DNA of 43,571 bases from an uncultured Bacillota bacterium (GTDB taxonomy: Bacteria; Bacillota_I; Bacilli_A; RF39; UBA660), in contig CAMOSR010000005.1 of assembly GCA_946625165.1 (NCBI GenBank), positions 1 to 43,571 on the forward strand. The letters run 5' to 3'. Both the position numbers and the translations under genes were made by a program. Below, piece after piece: positions 10,422 through 20,065 of this stretch. The notes under the pieces were generated by a model. That model was given only the letters and a program-made list of their open reading frames with translations, was not told the origin of the DNA and made no database searches. The number at the start of each line of letters is the position of its first letter. The stretch's first letter is position 1.

Positions 10422-11612
10422 TTAGTGTTTGTCAATACATTTTATCATGTAATTTTCATCTACTTCTTCTTGTACTTTTAAATAAACTATTTGCTTTGGA
10501 TGTCTTACTACATCTATTTTATTCATATCTTCATCATATATTTCTTCTATTTTAAATTTTGTACTGGTTTTTGGTCCAAAAATTTCTACATAGTCTCCTA
10601 TTTTAAAATGATTTCTTTGTTCTACTTTTGCTAATTTATTATTTTTGTCATATGAAAGAACTAGTCCAATAAAGTCTTGATTAGTTGTTTCAGTTCTACC
10701 ATTATAATATTGGACTTCTTTGCCAAAGTTTCCATCGAAAAATTGTGGAATAGAATCTCTATTAGCAACCTCATCTAATACTTTTTCATATTCTTTATTA
10801 TATTCATAGTTTTTTTCATCGTTACAATATTCGTCAATCATTTTTCTATATGTTTTGACAACTGTTGCTATATAGTATACTGAGCGCATTCTTCCTTCGA
10901 TTTTTAAGCTATCAACATTTAGATTTACTAAATCAGGAATGTATTTAGCAAGTGATAAATCTTTTGTGCAAAAGGTAAATGGTTTTTCGCCCTGTATTTT
11001 TTTGTTTTCATCATATAGGTCAAAGTCCCATCTGCATATTTGACTGCATCCGCCTCTATTAGAATCTCTATTTGTTAGAAAGTTTGAGAGTACACATCTA
11101 CCACTATAAGATGCACACATAGCTCCATGAATGAAAACTTCTAATTCTATGTTATTACTTTCTTTTATATCTTTTATGTCATCTTTAGTGCATTCTCTAG
11201 CTAAGACTATTCTGGATACGCCTTCTTCTTCCCAAAATTTTGTGGCTTTTTTATTTAAAGTCGATCCTTGAGTTGATAGATGAATTGTTAAACCTATTTC
11301 TTTAGCTATTTTAATTATTGCTGGGTCACTTATAATTATGGCATCTACATTAATTTTTTTTAATTCTTCTAGATAAGGCCTTATTTTTTCATATTCTTTA
11401 TTGTGCATAGCAATATTGACTGTGACGTAGACTTTTTTATTTAATTTATGAGCATAGTCTACTCCATTTTTAATGTCTTCTATGGTAAAATTTGGTGTGT
11501 TTGCTCGAAGGTTAAAGTGTCCTCCAATATACACGGCATCAGCCCCATATAAAAGGGCTATTTTTAATCTTTCTAGATCGCCAGCTGGCGATAATAATTC
11601 TGGTTTTTTCAT
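10422..11612 (-). CDS. trhP2: U32 family peptidase / prephenate-dependent tRNA uridine(34) hydroxylase TrhP2 (YrrO-like)
   Basis: MKKPELLSPAGDLERLKIALLYGADAVYIGG and HGAMCASYSGRCVLSNFLTNRDSNRGGCSQICRWDF; synteny with greA, trhP1, trmR. Confidence 0.88.
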   Translation of the reverse strand: MKKPELLSPAGDLERLKIALLYGADAVYIGGHFNLRANTPNFTIEDIKNGVDYAHKLNKKVYVTVNIAMHNKEYEKIRPYLEELKKINVDAIIISDPAIIKIAKEIGLTIHLSTQGSTLNKKATKFWEEEGVSRIVLARECTKDDIKDIKESNNIELEVFIHGAMCASYSGRCVLSNFLTNRDSNRGGCSQICRWDFDLYDENKKIQGEKPFTFCTKDLSLAKYIPDLVNLNVDSLKIEGRMRSVYYIATVVKTYRKMIDEYCNDEKNYEYNKEYEKVLDEVANRDSIPQFFDGNFGKEVQYYNGRTETTNQDFIGLVLSYDKNNKLAKVEQRNHFKIGDYVEIFGPKTSTKFKIEEIYDEDMNKIDVVRHPKQIVYLKVQEEVDENYMIKCIDKH

Positions 11613-11613
11613 A

Positions 11614-12399
11614 TTACTTCACCTTATATATTGTCTCTTGATATAAAAATCCTGTTTCTTTTTTTAAATTATTATTCTTATAATCTTTTAAAACTTCTTT
11701 AATTTTTTCTTCTTCTATCATATTACTATTAAACACTAAATAGTCAGCGTCAATATCTTCTTTAATATTTAAAATGTAATCAGAATACACGGTAGTGCCG
11801 TTTTTTGAATCATTTATATTATAATATTTGCCTTCTTTATATATTTTGTTTCCTTTTTCGTTTAAATCAAATGTTTCTATATAATTAGTTACTAGGTGCC
11901 TTCTAGAGGTAAACATTGGAATATAACCAAATACATTTACGAAGGTTTGACATTTTGCTTTTTCTTTTATTTCTTCAATTTCTCTTTTAGTGAGTTCTGA
12001 TGAAAGGTAGGTATATTTTACGCCCTTATCATACCAGTAATTAGCCGCTTCATAGTTAGTAGTTAAATGTTCTTGGTGCCACACTAAATCGGTTTTCAAG
12101 TTTAATTCTTTTTTTAACTCAACTATGGCAATGTCATAAAAGATAATACCGTTTATATTTAATTTTTCTATTTCTTTTAGGGTGTTTTCCAAAACATCCA
12201 CCTCGCCGTTATGAATGTTTTTATTTATGAAAACGTATACTTCTTTACCTAGTTTTTGCACTTCTTTTATTTCAGATATACTAAAGGTATTTGAATAGTT
12301 TATGCTTAAATCTTTGATGGGTAGTAAATATGCATCAACTATGTCTTTTATATCTATTGCCTGTTTTATGCTTGAAATAATTACACTTATTTTTTTCAT
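11614..12399 (-). CDS. trhP1: U32 family protein TrhP1 (YrrN-like)
   Basis: 261 aa; FVNVFGYIPMFTSRRHLVTNYI; directly upstream of trhP2. Confidence 0.8.
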   Translation of the reverse strand: MKKISVIISSIKQAIDIKDIVDAYLLPIKDLSINYSNTFSISEIKEVQKLGKEVYVFINKNIHNGEVDVLENTLKEIEKLNINGIIFYDIAIVELKKELNLKTDLVWHQEHLTTNYEAANYWYDKGVKYTYLSSELTKREIEEIKEKAKCQTFVNVFGYIPMFTSRRHLVTNYIETFDLNEKGNKIYKEGKYYNINDSKNGTTVYSDYILNIKEDIDADYLVFNSNMIEEEKIKEVLKDYKNNNLKKETGFLYQETIYKVK

Positions 12400-12546
12400 A
12401 ATTGCCTCCGTTTATAAATTATAACAAAATAAAGCATCTTTTTCCACTTTATTTAGTTAATTATTATTAATTTATATGTAGAAAAATATCGGCTTAGCAG
12501 AAATTTTTCTTATTTTCAATTATAATGACATAGTTAGAAAATCAAA

Positions 12547-12565
12547 AAACCTCTATTAGAGGTTT
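12547..12565 (-). terminator. Rho-independent terminator
   Basis: AAACCTCT-AAT-AGAGGTTTTTTG on minus strand after the DUF975 gene. Confidence 0.75.
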
Positions 12566-13277
12566 AGCTTTCTTTCTTTTCTTTTTTCTTTACTTCATAA
12601 TAGAAGTTTGTATTAGAAATCATCATATATGGGATTAGCCATATATATAATAGTCCAAATGTAGGTATTCCAAGAATTATCCAACCAATGAAACTTAAAT
12701 TAAGTAGGATATAGTCTATTTTATATTCTTCCATCAAGTCCATGCTTTTTGAGAAAATATCAAGCGTAGGCATTGTTTCATTTTCGTATAATATGTAGTA
12801 TACTTGTGAGAATGAAACCATTAATATTATATAAAATATGGCAATCGCAGTACATAGAATGAAACCAAATAAAATCATTACTGTTGATAATAATAAGTTT
12901 ATATTTGCTTCATTAATAATAAATGTTAGTAATGATTTAGCGGCAACGCTTTCCAAGATTCCGCATATTAATGAAACTATTGTCAATATTATTGTAACGG
13001 CAGAAGCTTTCCAAAACAGATCTGTTCTATCAAATATTTCTTTTATCTCGGCTTTTTTCCCTTTTGAGGTTTTAATAAATATTTGTAATAGGCCTTCATA
13101 TAATAATCCGGTTATTAAAATGTTAAAAAGTATGGATATATTATCATTATAGATAAGTTTTGCCACGCCGTAAAAAACGCACTCTATTAATCCATATATT
13201 AATAAAGCTGGGATAACTATTCCATATTTGCCTTTTAGTTTTTCACGGGCTTTTTCTTTCATTTTCTTTATATTCAT
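12564..13277 (-). CDS. DUF975 family membrane protein
   Basis: 237 aa; N-terminal MKEKAREKLKGKYGIVIPALLIYGLIE and multi-TM architecture typical of DUF975. Confidence 0.75.
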   Translation of the reverse strand: MNIKKMKEKAREKLKGKYGIVIPALLIYGLIECVFYGVAKLIYNDNISILFNILITGLLYEGLLQIFIKTSKGKKAEIKEIFDRTDLFWKASAVTIILTIVSLICGILESVAAKSLLTFIINEANINLLLSTVMILFGFILCTAIAIFYIILMVSFSQVYYILYENETMPTLDIFSKSMDLMEEYKIDYILLNLSFIGWIILGIPTFGLLYIWLIPYMMISNTNFYYEVKKKEKKES

Positions 13278-13325
13278 TTTTCATTCCCCTTTTCTATTAT
13301 ACATTATATCATAATTTTTTATTTT

Positions 13326-13907
13326 TTATTTATTTTTTTTACTGACTGATATTCCATCACCGGTATCATAAAAGGAGCTTGTGAATTCTTTATTTGTTTT
13401 TAAAAACTCTTTATAGTTATTTATTTTTCTAACAAGGGCTTTTAAGTTTTTGCTTTTTATATTATCTATCTTTTCAGTAAGCCCATGAAAGTTTAGGTTG
13501 TCAGTTATTATAGTTCCATCTTCGTTTAAATTGAGTTTGAATTTTTCAAAAAATTTTATGTTTTGCGCTTTAGCAGCATCAATAAATATTAAGTCGTATT
13601 TTCCATTTATATTTATGTTCAAAGCATCGGCTAAGATAATATTAATTCTATTATTAAGATTAAAGGCAGTAATGTTTTTTATGGCCTCATTAAATCTGTT
13701 TTCGTCTCTTTCTATTGTTGTCACTTTTACATCATTATTTACTAAAGTCATTTTTATGGCTGAATAGCCAATAGCTGAACCTATTTCTAAAATGTTTTTA
13801 ACATGGTTTTCTTTTATATAATTTTCCAAAAATTCTATGCCATCTTTTTGCATGATAGGAATATTATGCTTTTTGGCATACTTTTCTATTTCTTCTATGC
13901 TGCCCAT
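13326..13907 (-). CDS. trmR: O-methyltransferase, YrrM/TrmR-like (tRNA 5-hydroxyuridine methyltransferase)
   Basis: 193 aa; ILEIGSAIGYSAIKM, VTTIERDENR, YDLIFIDAAK; synteny with trhP1/trhP2/mltG. Confidence 0.85.
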   Translation of the reverse strand: MGSIEEIEKYAKKHNIPIMQKDGIEFLENYIKENHVKNILEIGSAIGYSAIKMTLVNNDVKVTTIERDENRFNEAIKNITAFNLNNRINIILADALNININGKYDLIFIDAAKAQNIKFFEKFKLNLNEDGTIITDNLNFHGLTEKIDNIKSKNLKALVRKINNYKEFLKTNKEFTSSFYDTGDGISVSKKNK

Positions 13908-14980
13908 TTGTTTTCCTTTTTCAATTTAGCAATTGTTTGATTGTGTTCATTTATGTTTTTAGTGAAGTATACTTTTTTATTTATATCAGCAACAAAGTAG
14001 TAGTAATCACTTTTTGTTGGATTTAAGGCGGCTTTTATTGATGTTAAACCTGGGTTAGAAATTGGTCCAACTGGGAGGCCTTTCATAGTTACGCATCTTG
14101 TATTGTAGCCATTGCAGTCGGTGAGTTCAGCTTTAGTTAGAGACTCAGATAGTTCTTTTTTAGATGCATAATATGTTGTAACGTCACTACCTAAAGACAT
14201 TCCAATATTTAATCTATTATAGAAAACTCCTGATACTAATGCTCTGTCTTCAGCGGTTACTGCTTCTTGTTCGATTAATGAAGCTAGTGTTAAAAGCTGA
14301 TGGATATTATAGGTATTTTGTTCTATTTGCTGCTTATATGGTTCTAGTTTAGACTCAGTATTTTCTAGCATTTTTTTTATAATTGTTTCAGCGCTTAATG
14401 TTTTTCTATCAAAGTGATAAGTGTCTGGAAATAAATATCCTTCTAGTGGATAGTATATCTGATCATTATAAATATTATCTGTTAAAAACCAATATTCGTT
14501 TTGAATGGATTTGATATATTCTTTATCTTCTATTTTCCCAATAAATTCGGCTGATGATATATTTGTTTTTTCTTCGACAATTTTTGCGATTTGTCTAATG
14601 TTTAGCCCTTCTCTAAATGTAATTTTTACTGTAGTAATTTTCTGATTATTTTTATTTTTTAATGTTTTTACTATTTTCTTGACGCTCATTGCCTCGTTTA
14701 ATTCATAATCACCAGCAGCTAATGAGTTAGGAGACGTTATTTTTAGGTATAATTTATAGAAAGTAACTGATTTTATTAAGTTCTTATCCTTTAATTTATC
14801 AGCTAATTTATAATAGTTTTCTCCTTTTTCAACGGTTATTACCTTTGGACTAGTGCTTGAGCTAACAGGACTTGTTTGAAATTTGTATATGCCTATTAAA
14901 ACTATAATTATAAATATCGCAAGAAATAGTAAAAAGAGTAAGAATTTACTTATTGAAAATTTACGAACTGTTTTTTTCAA
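13895..14980 (-). CDS. mltG: Endolytic transglycosylase MltG
   Basis: N-terminal TM; LEGYLFPDTYHF, LLTLASLIEQEAV, VFYNRLNIGMSLGSDVTTYY, PVGPISNPGLTSIKAALNPTKSDYYYFVAD. Confidence 0.95.
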   Translation of the reverse strand: MKKTVRKFSISKFLLFLLFLAIFIIIVLIGIYKFQTSPVSSSTSPKVITVEKGENYYKLADKLKDKNLIKSVTFYKLYLKITSPNSLAAGDYELNEAMSVKKIVKTLKNKNNQKITTVKITFREGLNIRQIAKIVEEKTNISSAEFIGKIEDKEYIKSIQNEYWFLTDNIYNDQIYYPLEGYLFPDTYHFDRKTLSAETIIKKMLENTESKLEPYKQQIEQNTYNIHQLLTLASLIEQEAVTAEDRALVSGVFYNRLNIGMSLGSDVTTYYASKKELSESLTKAELTDCNGYNTRCVTMKGLPVGPISNPGLTSIKAALNPTKSDYYYFVADINKKVYFTKNINEHNQTIAKLKKENKWAA

Positions 14981-14999
14981 AGTAAAGGCCTACTCTAAT

Positions 15000-15329
15000 T
15001 TAAGCATTATCAGCAGGACTACTAGCTGATTCCATTTGGGCTTGCATTTCATTTAAAATTGTTTCAATTATTTTCCATTCTTTTTCTGTTTCAATTGGTT
15101 TTAAAGGTAATGCAGTAAATTCGTCATCTTGTTTTAAATCTGCTGGTTCATAAATTGATGCATATACTCTTGTATTTCCTTCATCGTCGATAGAATGATC
15201 AGTATAAACTATATAATGTTTTTGTGTTTCTGGCGACTCAAATAAGAATAGCGCTTCACAATCTAATTGTCTTCCTTCATCATCAATTGCTTTAAATTTT
15301 GCAACTTCATTATTTTCCATATTCTCCAC
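15000..15329 (-). CDS. DUF1292 family protein (YrzB-like)
   Basis: 109 aa acidic; LDCEALFLFESPETQKHYIVYTDHSIDDEGNTRVYASIYEP; between mltG and ruvX. Confidence 0.8.
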   Translation of the reverse strand: MENMENNEVAKFKAIDDEGRQLDCEALFLFESPETQKHYIVYTDHSIDDEGNTRVYASIYEPADLKQDDEFTALPLKPIETEKEWKIIETILNEMQAQMESASSPADNA

Positions 15330-15744
15330 CCTTTCTCTTGTCCAAATATGTCTGTAAAATAATATTAGCGGCTAGACTGTCTATTTTTTGTTTTCTTTTT
15401 TTTCTAGACATGTCTGCCTTTATCATGTACCCTGAAGCTTCTTTGGTCGATAGTCTTTCATCTTGAAGTTCAACTTCAAGGTCAAAACGTTTTTCTAGCA
15501 TTTTCTTGAATTCTACTGTTTCCAAAGCTCTGGGTCCTATCGAACCATTCATGTTTTTAGGATATCCTAAAACAATCTTTTCAATAGGCTCTTTTTCCAT
15601 AATAGTGGCAAGTTCTTTGATGGCTTTTTCATAATCCTTTTCTTCAAAATGAACTGTGCCATAGGTAGTTGCGACAGTCTTGGTTAAATCAGAAATAGAT
15701 ATACCAAGTGACCGTGTTCCTAAATCTAATCCCAAGTATTTCAC
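15310..15744 (-). CDS. ruvX: Putative pre-16S rRNA nuclease / Holliday junction resolvase RuvX (YqgF)
   Basis: MKYLGLDLGTRSLGISISD, LGYPKNMNGSIGPRA, LQDERLSTKEA. Confidence 0.93.
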   Translation of the reverse strand: MKYLGLDLGTRSLGISISDLTKTVATTYGTVHFEEKDYEKAIKELATIMEKEPIEKIVLGYPKNMNGSIGPRALETVEFKKMLEKRFDLEVELQDERLSTKEASGYMIKADMSRKKRKQKIDSLAANIILQTYLDKRKGGEYGK

Positions 15745-15941
15745 TTAACCACCTTCTATTACTCACACCAAAATTATATCATTTATTTTGAATTTTGTAT
15801 AGTTTATTTAAAATCTTATAATTAAAAAGTCTTTATTTGAAGTGATGTAAAAGTAGACAACTTAAGATATTTAATCATTGCTTTTATATAATAGTCTTTC
15901 TAAATGGTGATGAGGAGCTATAATATTTAGTGGTAAGATTC

Positions 15942-16101
15942 TCCAAAGACTTTCATTTTTTGACTTTTTGTAAAGTTTAGAAAATTTATTTGTTTTTAAG
16001 GGTTTTCTTCTTATAGTGCTGAGCTTTTTGTTATTATATTTTTATAGTTTAAAGTAGTTTTTTCCAAAGACTTTCAATGTTTGACAATGTGTAAAGTCTT
16101 T
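15942..16101. repeat. Pair of imperfect ~39-bp direct repeats (15942-15980 and 16063-16101) in a long intergenic region
   Basis: TCCAAAGACTTTCATTTTTTGACTTTTTGTAAAGTTTAG versus TCCAAAGACTTTCAATGTTTGACAATGTGTAAAGTCTTT. Confidence 0.65.
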
Positions 16102-16205
16102 TTATATTTTTATTATTGTAACAAAAATATAAAATTTTTAAATTTATAAAATTCAAAATCTTTATGTTTAACATTATACATGCTATAATTAAGGTGGTGA
16201 AAGTT

Positions 16206-17150
16206 ATGAGTAAAAGGAAACTTAAAAAGGGACCAATTATTACTTTAATAGCTATTATTCTAATAGTTATTTTAATTACTATTTTAGTTAATTTATATAA
16301 GTATTATACAAGTTTAGAATATAAGCTTGGCAAGGTTGGTTATAATGAGAAAGAAGTTAGTGAAATAATAAAACTAGATAAAAAATACATTGATTACGCT
16401 CTTAATAATGACTATGATAAGTATTTAATATCACTCGCTGGGCAGAAATATCTCATTTGGAAAAAATATGACAGTTATGTTTCTTACATAAAGAAAAAGT
16501 ATAAAAGTGGGCAAATTGATTTTGAAAATGTAGTATCTACAGTAAATGCTAAAACTAACTATGATGCTTACACGCATACTAATTTAACTGATATGAATAA
16601 GGGTTATGCTATATTAGTTAACAAGTATTATTCTTTGCCTGATAAATACGCTCCTGATGATGTTGTTGTAATGACTAATTTGTATGCTTACCCTAATAAT
16701 AGTATTCGGAAAGATGTATATGATGCTTTTAAAGAAATGGCTAAAGCAGCTAAAGAAGAAAATATAACTTTAATTGTCAATTCCTCTTACAGAACTTATG
16801 AATCTCAAAAGAGAATTTATAGTGAATATGAAGATAAAAAGGGAAAGGCTTATGCTGATAGTGTGGCTGCTAGGCCAAATTTTTCTGAGCATCAAACTGG
16901 TCTTGCCCTAGATATATTTACTCCTGGTGCGGGAATGAACAATTTTGAAAACACGGATGCTTTTAAATGGCTTATAAATAACAGTTATAAATATGGTTTT
17001 ATTTTAAGATATCCTAAAGATAAGGAAAATCTTACTGGTTATTCGTATGAGTCTTGGCATTACCGATATCTTGGTAAGGATCTTGCTAAAAAAGTTTTTG
17101 ATAGTGGACTCACTTTTGATGAGTATTATGCATATTATTTAGATAAGTAG
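16206..17150 (+). CDS. M15 family D-alanyl-D-alanine carboxypeptidase (VanY-like), copy 1
   Basis: N-terminal TM; zinc-site motifs SEHQTGLALDI and ESWHYRYLG; SSYRTYESQ. ATG at 16206 follows AAGGTGGTG; the track start at 16164 is probably too early. Confidence 0.88.
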   Translation: MSKRKLKKGPIITLIAIILIVILITILVNLYKYYTSLEYKLGKVGYNEKEVSEIIKLDKKYIDYALNNDYDKYLISLAGQKYLIWKKYDSYVSYIKKKYKSGQIDFENVVSTVNAKTNYDAYTHTNLTDMNKGYAILVNKYYSLPDKYAPDDVVVMTNLYAYPNNSIRKDVYDAFKEMAKAAKEENITLIVNSSYRTYESQKRIYSEYEDKKGKAYADSVAARPNFSEHQTGLALDIFTPGAGMNNFENTDAFKWLINNSYKYGFILRYPKDKENLTGYSYESWHYRYLGKDLAKKVFDSGLTFDEYYAYYLDK

Positions 17151-17158
17151 GTATTTGT

Positions 17159-18238
17159 ATGAGAAAAAAAATAAAAATCAAAAAGAAGCCTTTTATTATA
17201 TTATTTATAGTTGTTTGTTTGGTTAGCTTACTACTAGTTTTTAATAAAGCAAATTCTCCTATTAATATGGAGGATAAGCTTTCTAAACTCGGCTATAGTT
17301 CTAGTGAGGTGAAGACTATAATGAAAAATGTTCCTAAAGATGAATATAAACTAATTTTAAAAAAGTATAATAAATCTCTTGTTAATTTGCTTAGTTCTAA
17401 AGACTATAAGGAAGAAAATTTTAAGAAATATATAGAGTATTACGAAAAAAATCCTAAGGCTAGTATTGAAGATATTATTGTAATTATGAATTCTAAATAT
17501 AATCTTATGAAATATCCAGCCTCTTCTTTACTTGCTAGTTTAGTAAAGGAAAAGTATTATATTCATAGAAATGTTATTCGTTATTTAGATTATGGTAATA
17601 GTCATGAAGCTGAAGCTAGAAAGATAATATCCATAGTAAATTCTAAAGCTGATTATAAATTTTACACTGATACTAAAGAAGCAAATGTGAAAGATGGTAA
17701 TTTGATATTGGTAAATAAGTTTTATCATTTGCCTGATAAATATGAGCCTGATGATTTAGTTACTTTAACAGAAAAATATAATCAAGGAGTAAACAATAAA
17801 ATGCGTAAAGAAGCGGCTGATGCTTTTATGAAAATGGTCGATGGAGCGATGCTTGATAGTATTATTTTAAAGAATTCTTCAGCTTATAGAAGTTATGATT
17901 ATCAAGTAAATTTATATGATCGATATGCTAAAAGAGATGGCAAAGAAAAAGCTGATATTTATTCGGCTAGGCCTGGATACTCTGAACATCAAACTGGGCT
18001 ATGTTCTGACATAAATAAAATCGATTCTAGCTTTGCGAATACTAAAGAAGCAAAATGGCTTGCAGGTAATGCTTATAAATATGGTTTTATTTTAAGATTT
18101 CCTGAAGGCAAAGAGGATATTACTGGTTATAAATATGAGCCTTGGCACTTTAGATATGTCGGTATAGACGCAGCTAAAGTTATATATGATAATAATTTAA
18201 CTTTAGAGGAGTATTATGCTTATTATATTGAAAAATGA
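17159..18238 (+). CDS. M15 family D-alanyl-D-alanine carboxypeptidase (VanY-like), copy 2
   Basis: Paralogue of the previous gene; SEHQTGLCSDI, EPWHFRYVG. Confidence 0.88.
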   Translation: MRKKIKIKKKPFIILFIVVCLVSLLLVFNKANSPINMEDKLSKLGYSSSEVKTIMKNVPKDEYKLILKKYNKSLVNLLSSKDYKEENFKKYIEYYEKNPKASIEDIIVIMNSKYNLMKYPASSLLASLVKEKYYIHRNVIRYLDYGNSHEAEARKIISIVNSKADYKFYTDTKEANVKDGNLILVNKFYHLPDKYEPDDLVTLTEKYNQGVNNKMRKEAADAFMKMVDGAMLDSIILKNSSAYRSYDYQVNLYDRYAKRDGKEKADIYSARPGYSEHQTGLCSDINKIDSSFANTKEAKWLAGNAYKYGFILRFPEGKEDITGYKYEPWHFRYVGIDAAKVIYDNNLTLEEYYAYYIEK

Positions 18239-18260
18239 GACTGATTTGGTCTCATTTTTC
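18230..18260 (+). terminator. Rho-independent terminator (stem contains the stop codon)
   Basis: GAAAAATGAGAC-TGATTTG-GTCTCATTTTTC, 12-bp perfect stem. Confidence 0.8.
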
Positions 18261-18309
18261 ACTTTCGAAATTTAATGATAAAGGTAAAATATTTTTATAA
18301 TTTTTACAT

Positions 18310-19344
18310 TTATCTAAAACTTCTGCCAATATTCTTCTCAGCTTCTTCTTTGCTTCCTGTTCTATATTCATTTATGTAATGGGGTAATCTAGACATATCA
18401 AATTTAAAAAGGCCGTTGATGCTTCCGTATCTATTAATAATATCATTTGATTGCCAGTTAGGATACTTAGCATCTAAAATACTTAATAGTGAACTTATAA
18501 CTGTTGCTTTTTTGTCATGTGGAAAATTTACCCAAAGCATGGCATTTTCTACTCTAAATAAAGTATGTAATATATATAGGCTTTCTATTTGTTTGCTATA
18601 TTCTTCTGTTAATCCTCTTTGTCTCATTTGGGCTTCCATGATATCTAAACATTTAATAATGTCTAATATGTTTGGTATTTTATTTATAAAATCGTTTATA
18701 GTTGTATTCATGTGAACTCTATAATTATATACTGGTGCATTCATATGGAATAGTTTTTCACTGCTGGCTACTACAACCGGCATAAGTGCTAAATCTTCCC
18801 ATTTTGTCTTTTCAGGAAAGCGCATATCTCCTATTAACTCTCGGCCAATTAATTTGTTGCCTATTCCTGGAGTCTCTGTAATTATGTAATCTCTATTATT
18901 TCTAACATCTACTATGCCACTTGCTCTTATATCACTCCAGCTGCATAAATCTTCAAATTTAAATGGTCCTAATAGTGTTTGATAATTTCCTCTAACTAGT
19001 CTAACGTTATTTTCTCTAGCAAGTTCATACATGTTAGATAAAATATCAACGTTTAGATAATCATCGGCATCAACAAACTTTATGAAATCTCCCGTAGCGG
19101 CATCTAATCCTGTATTTCTGGCCGCCCCTGCGCCTTTATTTTCTTGATTAATAATAGTTAATTTTCCAGCATATTTTGATGATAACTCATCTAATAATCT
19201 TAAACTGTTGTCAGTTGATCCATCGTTTATTGCAATAATTTCTATATCTTTCATTGTCTGATTTGCAATGCTTGAAATACACTGCCCTAAATATTTTTCA
19301 GCATTATATACTGGAATTATAATACTTATTCTAGACATAAACAC
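18310..19344 (-). CDS. Glycosyltransferase family 2
   Basis: SIIIPVYNAEKYLGQCISSIANQTMKDIEIIAINDGSTDNS, GAGAARNTGLDAATGDFIKFVDADDYL. Confidence 0.92.
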   Translation of the reverse strand: MFMSRISIIIPVYNAEKYLGQCISSIANQTMKDIEIIAINDGSTDNSLRLLDELSSKYAGKLTIINQENKGAGAARNTGLDAATGDFIKFVDADDYLNVDILSNMYELARENNVRLVRGNYQTLLGPFKFEDLCSWSDIRASGIVDVRNNRDYIITETPGIGNKLIGRELIGDMRFPEKTKWEDLALMPVVVASSEKLFHMNAPVYNYRVHMNTTINDFINKIPNILDIIKCLDIMEAQMRQRGLTEEYSKQIESLYILHTLFRVENAMLWVNFPHDKKATVISSLLSILDAKYPNWQSNDIINRYGSINGLFKFDMSRLPHYINEYRTGSKEEAEKNIGRSFR

Positions 19345-19408
19345 CCTCCTTTTTTATTGTAACATTATTATCTCCATTTGTAACTATATTTTTGTAACCT
19401 CACATAAA

Positions 19409-19430
19409 AAGGCCTCTTGCTTGAAGCCTT
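19409..19430 (-). terminator. Rho-independent terminator
   Basis: AAGGCTTC-aagcaa-GAGGCCTTTTT on minus strand after the 19429..20004 gene. Confidence 0.65.
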
Positions 19431-20004
19431 ATTTTATTTCTACTTTATTTTTTTCAGATATTACTTCAGTAATTTTTGCGTTTATTTCTCTATCTAGATA
19501 ACTATCTATTTTATGGTTTAAAAATCTTGGTTTTGGAATTTCAACGTGTCTATTTTTTTCTTTATTTTTGTTTGGCCTTTCTTCTAATATGTCATGAGCT
19601 CTATCTTTGCTTTTTTTATTTCTAATTGTGTTGCGTTCTTCGTCGGTAAAAATGTATTTTTCTGGATTTGCCTTGCGGTCTTTTTTTGTGCCTTCAAATA
19701 CGGCTTTATATTTACAAACAGCAAATGAGTTAAAGTTTAAATTATCGATATCTTCTTTGGTAATATTTGTTATTTTCTCGTATAACTTGTTAATGTTTTG
19801 ATCACATATTTTATATAAGTTATTAATTTGAACTCCTCTAATATTCATATCGTCCAAAATAATTAATGACGCAAGTGCATTATTTTCTCCTTTATTTTGA
19901 ATTAGTTCGTCGATGACTGCTGCTGCAGATGAGTTTTCTTCAATCATTCCTTGAATAATGGCTGGAAGCGAATGAAAATCTAAAGGCTTTCTATATGTAT
20001 TCAT
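19429..20004 (-). CDS. Hypothetical protein (soluble, charged C-terminus)
   Basis: 191 aa ORF with SD GGAGGG upstream and terminator downstream; no family recognised. Confidence 0.6.
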   Translation of the reverse strand: MNTYRKPLDFHSLPAIIQGMIEENSSAAAVIDELIQNKGENNALASLIILDDMNIRGVQINNLYKICDQNINKLYEKITNITKEDIDNLNFNSFAVCKYKAVFEGTKKDRKANPEKYIFTDEERNTIRNKKSKDRAHDILEERPNKNKEKNRHVEIPKPRFLNHKIDSYLDREINAKITEVISEKNKVEIK

Positions 20005-20065
20005 GTTATCCCTCCCTATTCTTTTTATTATGACCCTTTATTTTAGAATTTGTAATTTTTTCAAT

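Noticed and set aside
16206-18238. Vancomycin-resistance (van) cluster
   Set aside because: Only VanY-type M15 peptidases are present; no vanA/B ligase, vanH, vanX or vanRS genes in the window.
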